Shown in pieces: positions 58,001 through 64,000 of a DNA stretch of 64,000 bases. The position numbers were made by a program, and so were the translations under genes. Source of the stretch: Burkholderiaceae bacterium (lineage in GTDB: Bacteria > Pseudomonadota > Gammaproteobacteria > Burkholderiales > Burkholderiaceae_C); NCBI GenBank assembly GCA_017848435.1, contig JAFEHU010000083.1, forward strand, positions 1 to 64,000, given 5' to 3'. Every line of letters starts with the position of its first letter. Position 1 is the first letter of the stretch. Below the pieces are notes generated by a model. It saw only the letters and a list, made by a program, of their open reading frames with translations, did not search any database and was not told where the DNA came from.

Positions 58001-59272
58001 CAGCAACAGGGCCGGGGCGCGGGCGTCCAGCCCGGCGGGTTGCAGCGCATCCAGCACGGTGTTCAGGGCCCAGCCATCGGCGCGGTTCTGGCCGGTGGCG
58101 CGCAGGTGGCCAGCGGCTTGTTTGGCGCTGCCCAGCTCGGCGTCGAGTTGGGTCAGCGTGGCGAATTGGGGTTGGTCGGGCGGGGTTTGCAGCGCCAGGT
58201 GGAGTTGCCGCAGCGGCAACTGGCCGTCGCTCCAGCGGCCGGCGGTGGGGTTGGTCAGCGCCAGTTGCACGGTGGCGGGTTGGTTGCGTGCGGGGCTGGT
58301 GATTTGCGCGTTGCCGGCCAGCTGCGTGCGCGGGGCCGCCGCAGTGAAGGCCGAGAGGTCGATGGCTTGCCAGCGCGCGTCCAGCGTGGACACGGGCCAG
58401 GGCACGAAGGGCTGCAGCACGGCGTTGGCGCTGAGTTCGGCTGGCGGCGTGGTGGCGGGTTTGGCGCCGGGCTGTTTGGCAGGTTGTACAGCGGGGACGG
58501 TGGCCAGTCGGGCGGCCAGCGCCAACTGGGCCAGCGGGCCTGACAGGGTGAGCTGGCCCTGCAGCGTGGGCAGGCGGGATGCGGCGTCACCGGGGCTGGG
58601 CTGCGTCAGGTCGAGCCGGGCGTCCACCGGCATCTGGTCACCGGTGGCAACCTGGGCGTGGCCGCTCAGGCGGAAGCGGTCCCAGTCGAGTTGTTGCAGG
58701 TCGATGCGGTGGTGTTGGCCCGCGTCGGCTCCTGCGGCTAGGCGGGCCTGCAGGTCGCGCAGGGGCTGCGCTTCCAGGCCGGGCAGCTGCAGCTCGGCCA
58801 CGTCGATGGCGTTGATGCGCAGCGTCAGGGGCAGGCGCAGGTGTTTGGGGGCTTGCAGCGCCGAGGCCGGGGTGGACGCGGCCTGGCCGGGCGTGACCAC
58901 CAAGCGGGCCACCGACAGCGATTCGGCCACCACGTCCACCCACGCGCCGGGGGTGGACGACACACCCAGGCGCAGGCCGCGCCAGGCCAGGCCGTCGAGC
59001 TGGAGTCTGGCGCCATTACCCGGCAGTTGCACGGTGACCTGGTCGGCCGAGAAGTCGCCCAGCAGCGGGCCTTTGGCGGCGGCCACCGCCACGCCCGGGA
59101 GCCGTGCCAGCCACCAGGCGGTGCCGCCCACGGTGCCCAGGCTGTACAGCCCGGTGGCCAGCGCTGAAACGGCCAGCACCGCCACAGCGGCCACGCTGCC
59201 GCCCAGCCACAACCCCCTGCGGCGGCGGGCGGCTGGCGGGGGCGGCGCGGTGTCGGGCTGGTCCGCCGCCAT
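55025..59272 (-). CDS. tamB: Translocation and assembly module protein TamB
   Basis: A 1415-residue inner-membrane-anchored, periplasm-spanning protein of the AsmA-like/VPS13-type group. One N-terminal transmembrane helix (about 20-42, GLWLGGSVAAVAVLAVSALATGLYSLG) is followed by long beta-taco repeats rich in Ala, Gln and Leu. The conserved DUF490 C-terminus shows GAVRTVGGNYDAYGQKLTIDRGVVTFIGPIENPRLDIEA and ends NAVDFIFTWRWQ. It works with TamA in outer-membrane protein assembly and phospholipid transport. It overlaps the tamA stop (ATGA). Confidence 0.95.
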   Translation of the reverse strand: MAADQPDTAPPPPAARRRRGLWLGGSVAAVAVLAVSALATGLYSLGTVGGTAWWLARLPGVAVAAAKGPLLGDFSADQVTVQLPGNGARLQLDGLAWRGLRLGVSSTPGAWVDVVAESLSVARLVVTPGQAASTPASALQAPKHLRLPLTLRINAIDVAELQLPGLEAQPLRDLQARLAAGADAGQHHRIDLQQLDWDRFRLSGHAQVATGDQMPVDARLDLTQPSPGDAASRLPTLQGQLTLSGPLAQLALAARLATVPAVQPAKQPGAKPATTPPAELSANAVLQPFVPWPVSTLDARWQAIDLSAFTAAAPRTQLAGNAQITSPARNQPATVQLALTNPTAGRWSDGQLPLRQLHLALQTPPDQPQFATLTQLDAELGSAKQAAGHLRATGQNRADGWALNTVLDALQPAGLDARAPALLLSGPVTLRGQGSTTVDLTTDLRGLVPAQKTPVQLQLDAHSSTAPDGGLRVALQRALLQAGAAQAMLSGELQRASANAPVQVKGQAQLQAFDPLLWWPGGAPASARQGRTQLNANATVDLSMAAAPTPADTTPGAPANWQTTLARLSGQVQATLRNSRLADVPVEGELALQQSATAPAHATAQLQLAGNRLNAEASLSPAKGPAAYQADVTVDAPTLQRLQPLMALLPASNANGKPAPLRIAGAVQGKAQLQGRDAVLTSQGQLAVRGLVAGPAQLQQADLNWQLGTALDAPMQLQAKLSQLVLPGPSLDSLQLALDGTARAHTLSLLADARRPATTGAAPAPARKANAVLKLQGGLGQATGSAPSLLATAWRGSLQQLALSDPAKPGAPWLATRDVALALQWAEALHSVEVQPGQLDFRVGSTRSALHWRTALWQQTRGADGAAGSTRYDVQATLDPLAVAPLLAELQPDFGWGGDLVVGGRIALKSDPSPVADVVLERLRGDLQISDETDTQALGLTDLRLALSANNGVWNFTQALAGESVGVAVGAFVARTPPGQAFPDANTPLQGVLELQVKNLASLATWVPPGWRLGGALQSSASLAGKLGAPEFTGQLQGQKLSVRNVLQGVNVTDGDVAISLRGETARIERFSARAGNGTLRLSGDAALGAVPSANVQVVADKFQVLGRVDQRVVASGQAQLRLAANRVALDGQFTVDEGLFDFTRSDAPTLASDVVVKRAPNQPGAAPTAPKPAAPSAAQRVLALNLGIGLGEQLRLKGRGLSTRLQGDLKLTSPGGKLALIGAVRTVGGNYDAYGQKLTIDRGVVTFIGPIENPRLDIEATRPKTDIRVGVTVSGTAQNPRIRLFSEPDLPDVDKLSWLVLGRASSGLGRTDTALLQRAAVALFAGEEEGAVTKLTRSIGLDEISLRQTDGEVRETVVTLGKQLSERLYVGYERGLNSTAGNFQLLYRIAQRFTLRGQTGLDNAVDFIFTWRWQ

Positions 59273-61170
59273 CAGAAGGTCACCCCGACACCGAAGTGCA
59301 GGCGGAATTGCTTCAGCTTGTCGGCGTAGGCCAGGTCCAGCCGCAGCGGGCCGACCGGGCTGCGGAAGCGCACGCCCGCGCCGTAGCCCAGCACCGGTCG
59401 GAGCGCGCCAAAGTCGTTGGCGGCCGAGCCCGCGTCGATGAACACCGCGCCGAGCAGCGCCGGGATGCTGGGCACGATCACGTGGGCGGCCTCAACGCTG
59501 CCCGTGAGCAGCACCCGGCCGCTGGTGACGGTGCCGTTGACCAGCGGCCCGAGCGCCTGGTAGGTGTAGCCGCGCACCGATTCGTCGCCCCCGGCGCGGA
59601 ACTGCAGCGTGTCGGGCACACCGATGCCGGAGCGGGCGAACACCTGGCCGGCCTCCAGCCGGGCGCTGCCGAGCCACTGGCCGCCAAGCGGTTGGTAGGC
59701 GTTGAGGCGGCCATAGGCGCGGGCGAACGGGCCGTTGCCCGCGACGTTGGAAAACGCGTAGCCGCTGCCGAACTCGCCGTGCAGCGCGTAGCCCTGCGTG
59801 GGCAGCAACACGCTGTCGAGCCGGCGCAGCGTGACGTGCACGTTGGCGGTGACGGCGCGGTCCAATCGGTCGGGGATGGTGGGGTTGGTGCTGTCGGTGG
59901 CGGCGGTGGTGCCTTCGAGGAAGAACAGCCGGTCGACGCGTTCGCTCTCGATGGCGCGGCCCGCCCGCAGGCGGGTGGAGCGCACGGTGCTGCCTTCCAG
60001 CACCTCGCGCTGCAGCCGCGCCGCCACCAGGTTGCGCCAGCCGCCTTCGAGCGGGTGGGTGTTCAGGTCGGTTTCCAGCGACTGGCGGTCGCGGCCGAGT
60101 TCGAGCTTGTTGCGGGCGGTGATGTCGGTGCCAAAGAACGAGCGGTCAAACAGGCGGCGGTTGGTGTGCTCAATCGAGACGCGCTGGCCGGTGCTGTCGC
60201 TGTAGCCCAGGCCCAGCTCGGCCTGGTTCTTGGGCAGTTCGCGCACCCGCACGGTGACGGGTGTGGCCTCGGCCACGGCCGGGTCGGGGTTGATCTCCAG
60301 CACCGCGCTCTCGAACAAATTGGCGCGCTGCAACCGCTCCTGGAAGTCGAGCAGCAGCTTCTCGGTGTAAGGCGTGCCCGCCTGGTAGGTGCGCAGGTTG
60401 TTCACGGCCTGCGGGCTGTAGCGCTGCAGGCCTTCGACCGTGGTGTTGCCAAAGCGGAACAGCGGGCCGCTGTCGAGCGCGAGCTGGAGCTTTACCGTGT
60501 TGGCCGGGGCGTCCACCTCGGCGGCGGTGTTGGCCCAGTTGGCAGCGGCATAGCCCTCGGCGCGGGCGGTGCCCAGCGTGCTGGTCTTGGCGTCGCCCCA
60601 GGCGCCCTGGCGGAAGGGTTCACCCGGCCCGAGTTTCCAGCTCTGGCGCAGGCGCAGCACCAACGCATGGGCCTTGGCGTTGCCGGCTTGCGCGGCCGTG
60701 TTCAGGTCGCCGGTGACGGTGAGGTCGGTCTTCTGCACCGTGGTGCGTGGCCCGCTCTGCACCGTGACCTGCACACTGGGCAGCTCACCGGCCGCCCCTT
60801 GCTTCTTGACGCTGACCTGGGGGTTGAAGTAGCCCTCGGTTTCCAGCAGCGCGCGCACCTGGGCCGGGGCGGCCTGCACCAGGCGGTTGAGGTCGGCGGG
60901 GTTGATGGCGTCGGCCGCGGGCAGCTTCTGGAAACGGGCGAGGTCGAGGTGGGTGTTGAGCAGGCGTTTCAGGTCGCTGGGGGCTTCAATGGCCAGGTCG
61001 TAGGCGGCGGGGCCGGTGGTGGTGGCGGTGTCTTCCGGGGCTGCGGCGTCGGGTTTGGCGCTGAACAGGCCGCAGCCCGTCAGGCCACAGACCCACAGCG
61101 CCAGCACGGCCGTGGCCAGCCGGTTTGGGGATTCAGAGGGGCGGGGTGGAAGGGCGTGCGCGCGGGCCAT
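59272..61170 (-). CDS. tamA: Outer-membrane translocation/assembly protein TamA
   Basis: A 632-residue Omp85-family protein. The N-terminus has a signal-like segment (LATAVLALWVCGLTGCGLFSA) containing a lipobox-like LTGC, unusual for TamA. POTRA-type domains cover about 60-290 (YFNPQVSVKKQGAAGELPSVQVTV; FRFGNTTVEGLQRYSPQ). The 16-strand barrel carries ESVRGYTYQ and GAVFIDAGSAAND and ends LRLDLAYADKLKQFRLHFGVGVTF. It partners TamB, the next gene. A signal peptidase I substrate is also possible. Confidence 0.94.
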   Translation of the reverse strand: MARAHALPPRPSESPNRLATAVLALWVCGLTGCGLFSAKPDAAAPEDTATTTGPAAYDLAIEAPSDLKRLLNTHLDLARFQKLPAADAINPADLNRLVQAAPAQVRALLETEGYFNPQVSVKKQGAAGELPSVQVTVQSGPRTTVQKTDLTVTGDLNTAAQAGNAKAHALVLRLRQSWKLGPGEPFRQGAWGDAKTSTLGTARAEGYAAANWANTAAEVDAPANTVKLQLALDSGPLFRFGNTTVEGLQRYSPQAVNNLRTYQAGTPYTEKLLLDFQERLQRANLFESAVLEINPDPAVAEATPVTVRVRELPKNQAELGLGYSDSTGQRVSIEHTNRRLFDRSFFGTDITARNKLELGRDRQSLETDLNTHPLEGGWRNLVAARLQREVLEGSTVRSTRLRAGRAIESERVDRLFFLEGTTAATDSTNPTIPDRLDRAVTANVHVTLRRLDSVLLPTQGYALHGEFGSGYAFSNVAGNGPFARAYGRLNAYQPLGGQWLGSARLEAGQVFARSGIGVPDTLQFRAGGDESVRGYTYQALGPLVNGTVTSGRVLLTGSVEAAHVIVPSIPALLGAVFIDAGSAANDFGALRPVLGYGAGVRFRSPVGPLRLDLAYADKLKQFRLHFGVGVTF

Positions 61171-61193
61171 GCCGGCATCTTAAAGTGGGTGCT

Positions 61194-62801
61194 TCAAAGC
61201 CCGGCGCGCGCGGTGGCCAAGCCCGCACGGTGGCCGAGGGTGAAGGCCTCTTCAAACACCGAATACCCGGCCAGGTCGCTGTGCGCCAGCCACAGCCGTT
61301 GCCAGGCGTCGGCTGGGCGGTCGCGCAGCGCCTGCAGCGCGGCGCTGGTGCGGGTGCCGGGCACCGGGATGGCCATGGCGTGGCCGTAGCGGGTGATGTC
61401 CATGCGGCTGGCTTTGGCGCCCAGGTCGGGGTGGGCGGTGCGCAGTTCGCGCAGGGCCTCGTCGCGCCAGTGGGTCCAGGGCTGTTCCAGCAGGGCGCGG
61501 CGGCCGTCGGGCATGTCGCCCAGCGCGCGGTACCAGGTCAGCACGGTGGCGCCGGGTACGGGGCGCAGGCTCTGGTGCATCGCGTCCACATAGCCCAGGC
61601 CCTGGCTGCCGTAGAGCACGTTGTCCCAGCTGGGCGGGGCGCCAGGCCGGTCGTGCAGCGGCGCGCGCAGGTGGATGTTGGCGACCAGCCAGGGCGCGTA
61701 CTGCGCTTGCGCGGCGGCGCGGCGCACCGCGTCGGACGGCTCGGCCAGCACCCGCGCGGCCACGAACAGCGGCAGTGCGACGATGGCGCGCTCGGCCCGC
61801 CAGCGTTCGGTCTGGCCGGTGGCTTCGACCACCGCGTCCACCTCGACGCCATGCCGGTGGCTGGCAATGCGCGTAACGGTGCGGCCGGTGCGCAGGCGAT
61901 CGCCCAGTGGGGTGGCCAGCCGGCGGGTGAGCCAGCCGTTGCCATCGGGCCAGGTGAGAACGCCGCCGTCGTGCGCCACAGGGTCGGTGTGGGGCTCGGT
62001 GCCGGGGGCATGGAAGCCGTGGCGGCTGGCAAAGTAGTGCAGGCCGGCCCAGGCCGACACGCGGGCGATGCCGGCGCCGTAGTCGTCGCGGCAGCAGTAG
62101 CCCAGGTACCAGCGCAGGTGGGTGTCGGTGAGGTCGTGTTGGTCCAGCCATGCTTCAAAAGTCATAGCATCCAAAGAAGCCTGCACTAAGGCTGGCGGCA
62201 CTTTTGATATTGGAATGGTGTATTTGGCCGCTGTGGAGGCCTGCTGAACGGTTTCGGCGAAGCGCCGGTACTGCGCCAGCGTGGCCTCGCCCACGCCCTG
62301 CAGCGGCAGCAGGCCTTCCTGCCATTCGTCCTGGAAGAACAGGCGCTCCTGCGGGCTGTGGCACAGCGTGCGCTCGTCGTAGGCCCAGCGGCCGGCCACA
62401 CGCTGGCGCAGGCCGAGTTCTTCCAGCAGGTCTTGCACCTCGCGGGCGTTGTCGCCGGGCACCGGCAAATAATGCGCGCCGAGCGGGCAGGCGATGCCAC
62501 CCACCTGCCCACCCCGGCTGTTGCCGCCGGCCTCGTCTTCCAGCTCCAGCAGGGCCAGGTCGTCCACGCCCTGCTGCCGCAGCGCACGGGCCGCCGCCAG
62601 CCCGGCCACACCACCGCCCAGCACCAGCACGCGGGTGCGGTGGGTGCTGCTGGGGGGTTGCGTCTGTGGGTCGCGCAGCCGGTGGCCGCGGGTGTGGACG
62701 ATGCCGGTGAAGGCGCCGTGCAGGGTGTTGCCGTCAGGCGGGGTGCGTTCGCAGCCCAGCAGCGGTAACGCACTGGCTGCAATGAACGCGCGCCGCTTCA
62801 T
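61194..62801 (-). CDS. FAD-dependent amine-oxidase-like protein, predicted Tat lipoprotein
   Basis: A 535-residue flavoprotein. The N-terminus KRRAFIAASALPLLGC combines a twin-arginine motif with a lipobox (Cys17), so the folded flavoprotein is probably exported and lipid-anchored. The FAD motif is VLVLGGGVAGLAAARALRQQG (about 58-78), and the C-terminal half has the amine-oxidase-type ending (YGHAMAIPVPGTR). It is adjacent to a membrane-bound spermidine synthase homologue, suggesting polyamine chemistry in the envelope. Residues about 197-217 come from repeat copy H. It ends 23 bp before tamA. Confidence 0.85.
   Translation of the reverse strand: MKRRAFIAASALPLLGCERTPPDGNTLHGAFTGIVHTRGHRLRDPQTQPPSSTHRTRVLVLGGGVAGLAAARALRQQGVDDLALLELEDEAGGNSRGGQVGGIACPLGAHYLPVPGDNAREVQDLLEELGLRQRVAGRWAYDERTLCHSPQERLFFQDEWQEGLLPLQGVGEATLAQYRRFAETVQQASTAAKYTIPISKVPPALVQASLDAMTFEAWLDQHDLTDTHLRWYLGYCCRDDYGAGIARVSAWAGLHYFASRHGFHAPGTEPHTDPVAHDGGVLTWPDGNGWLTRRLATPLGDRLRTGRTVTRIASHRHGVEVDAVVEATGQTERWRAERAIVALPLFVAARVLAEPSDAVRRAAAQAQYAPWLVANIHLRAPLHDRPGAPPSWDNVLYGSQGLGYVDAMHQSLRPVPGATVLTWYRALGDMPDGRRALLEQPWTHWRDEALRELRTAHPDLGAKASRMDITRYGHAMAIPVPGTRTSAALQALRDRPADAWQRLWLAHSDLAGYSVFEEAFTLGHRAGLATARAGL
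62150..62212 (+). repeat. Dispersed repeat family 1, copy H (inside flavin oxidase gene, antisense)
   Basis: ATGCTTCAAAAGTCATAGC (ends ATGCT/AGCAT) is followed by CTGCACTAAGGCTGGCGGC and ACTTTTGATAT. It matches the family order: inverted GCT/AGC block, then CACTAAGGCT, then GGC...TTTTG. It is read on the minus strand as about 20 in-frame residues. Confidence 0.65.
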
Positions 62802-62874
62802 GGCACCCCCACGCTTCCGCACTTCGTGCGGTCGCTGCCCCCCGAGGGGGCTGTCGCACCTGGGGGTGGCCCGG
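62801..62874 (-). repeat. Dispersed repeat family 2, copy 3
   Basis: On the minus strand it reads GGGCCACCCCCAGG ... CAGCCCCCTCGGGGGGCAGC ... GAAGTGCGGAAGCGTGGGGG and ends GCCATG, the start codon of the flavin oxidase. It fills the spacer between the spermidine synthase homologue and the oxidase. Confidence 0.75.
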
Positions 62875-62880
62875 CGGTGC

Positions 62881-63999
62881 TCAATGCGCCACCTTGCCCC
62901 ATTCCTGCTCGTAGCTGTGCACCAGCACCTGGTTCGAGAGGCGGTTGACGTCGGTGGGCACGCGCGCCATGTCGAGCGGAAAGTCGAACAGCAGTGGCAG
63001 CGTCTGGGTATTGAGGTAGCGCAGGCCGGCGGGCAGCGTGGTGGGCAGGCGAAACGGCCGCCGGCTGGCGACCACAAAGCCCCATTCGCCAAAGCTGGGC
63101 ACGTTGGCGTGGTAGGGCGCGGTGCGCAGGCCGACCGATTCCATCGTGCCCACCACCGTCCAGTAGCTGGTGCGTGCCACCAGCGGCGAGGTGGTCTGCA
63201 CCACCGCGTAGCCACTGGCCGCCAGCCGCCGGTCGAGCAGCGCGTAGAACGCGTTGGTGTAGAGCTTGCCGATGGAAAAGTTGGTCGGGTCGGGGAAGTC
63301 GACAATGACCACGTCAAAGGTGTCGGTGCCGCTCTCCAGCCAGCCGAATGCGTCGGCGTTGACGACCTTGACCTTCGGCGACGCGAGCGCGTTGGCATTC
63401 AGCTGCACGAGCGCCGGCTGGCGCGCAAACAGCGTGGTCATTGCCGGGTCCAGCTCCACCAGCGTGACGCTCTCTACGCTCGGGTACTTGAGCACTTCGC
63501 GCACCGCCATGCCGTCGCCCCCTCCCAGCACGGCCACTTTCTTGGGTGCGCCGTGGGCGGCCATCACCGGGTGCACCAGCGCCTCGTGGTAGCGGTACTC
63601 GTCGCGTTCGGCGAACTGCAGGTTGCCGTTCAGGTACAGCCGGTGGCCGCCGTGTGCGGCGTTTTTGGTGACCACGATGCGCTGGTACGGCGAGGTGGCG
63701 GTGAAGACGATGCGGTCCTGGTAGAAGCGGTCTTCGGCCCAGCTGGTCAGTGTGGCGGCACCGGCAAAACCCGCCAGCAGCAGCGCCAGCACGCCCGCGC
63801 AGGCCAGCGCGTGCGCGCCGAAGTGCCGCAGCTCGTGCCGGAACAGCCACAGCGCCCACACCGCCACGGCGGCGTTCATCAGCCCGAACAGCAGCCCGGT
63901 ACGCACCAGCCCGAGGGTGGGCACCAGCAGCAGCGGGAACGCCAGCGACACGGCCAGCGCGCCGAGGTAGTCGAAGGTCAGCACCTGCGAGACCAGGTC
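62881..63999 (-). CDS. Membrane-bound spermidine synthase homologue, 5' truncated by window edge
   Basis: 373 residues are visible and the frame is open at the right edge. The N-terminal part has at least three transmembrane segments (GALAVSLAFPLLLVPTLGLV, GLLFGLMNAAVAVWALWLF, ACAGVLALLLAGFAGAATL), and the full protein probably has more upstream. The catalytic domain shows YQRIVVTK, LYLNGNLQFAERDEYRYHE, VAVLGGGDGMAVREVLKY, LVELDP and VVIVDFPDPTN, the aminopropyltransferase fold with the SAM site. The flavin oxidase follows. speD at 52.4 kb supplies a possible co-substrate route. Confidence 0.9.
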   Translation of the reverse strand, partial: DLVSQVLTFDYLGALAVSLAFPLLLVPTLGLVRTGLLFGLMNAAVAVWALWLFRHELRHFGAHALACAGVLALLLAGFAGAATLTSWAEDRFYQDRIVFTATSPYQRIVVTKNAAHGGHRLYLNGNLQFAERDEYRYHEALVHPVMAAHGAPKKVAVLGGGDGMAVREVLKYPSVESVTLVELDPAMTTLFARQPALVQLNANALASPKVKVVNADAFGWLESGTDTFDVVIVDFPDPTNFSIGKLYTNAFYALLDRRLAASGYAVVQTTSPLVARTSYWTVVGTMESVGLRTAPYHANVPSFGEWGFVVASRRPFRLPTTLPAGLRYLNTQTLPLLFDFPLDMARVPTDVNRLSNQVLVHSYEQEWGKVAH

Positions 64000-64000
64000 T

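Overview
This is a GC-rich bacterial chromosome segment. It looks like a betaproteobacterium of the order Burkholderiales, most probably family Comamonadaceae (Hydrogenophaga/Rhodoferax/Acidovorax-like). That placement is an inference from protein style, from the gene order dnaA-dnaN-gyrB / rpmH-rnpA-yidD-yidC-mnmE, and from two families of short dispersed repeats that I associate with this family. No rRNA, tRNA or CRISPR array was seen.

Layout. 1-13.8 kb: acetoacetyl-CoA synthetase, IF-1 (infA), small oxidoreductases and peptidases, a TetR regulator, a pirin, PagL, small membrane proteins, a Sel1-repeat protein and a DnaQ-like exonuclease. 13.9-23.8 kb: the replication-origin neighbourhood, with gyrB, dnaN and dnaA reading left and rpmH, rnpA, yidD, yidC and mnmE reading right. 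23.8-30 kb: apt, a phosphatase and a Kef-type antiporter reading left, then a tightly overlapping kdsD-kdsC-lptC-SDR operon for the Kdo/LPS pathway. 30-35.1 kb: an RRM protein, an ECF sigma/anti-sigma pair, a TlpA-like thioredoxin and a bufferin-type RiPP operon (DUF2282 precursor, DUF692 MNIO enzyme, DUF2063 partner, DoxX). 35.1-45 kb: recX, recA, a MarR regulator, a two-component system, two GSTs, a class I amidotransferase and topoisomerase III. 45-55 kb: a SET-domain protein, birA, a SPOR-like protein, a subtilase, gap, tkt, and an overlapping speD-murU-pepP operon. 55-64 kb: tamB, tamA, a predicted Tat lipoprotein flavin oxidase and the 3' part of a membrane-anchored spermidine synthase homologue that runs off the window.

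Most notable system. The bufferin operon and the divergent thioredoxin gene share the same two-block upstream motif with identical spacing (CTGTAAGA-N14-CTGACCAACC). This suggests that both are transcribed by the adjacent ECF sigma factor. A 269-bp MITE-like element with perfect 24-bp terminal inverted repeats sits inside this operon, and it encodes the last ~35 residues of the DUF2063 protein.

Other structure. One ~65-75 bp repeat family occurs at gene ends, where it forms hairpins with compensating changes, and also inside coding sequences in frame (aacS, mnmE, murU, a flavin oxidase). A second repeat family (three copies) abuts start codons. Topoisomerase III carries a lysine/alanine-rich linker and a C-terminal SWIB domain, and is divergent from a SET-domain methyltransferase gene.
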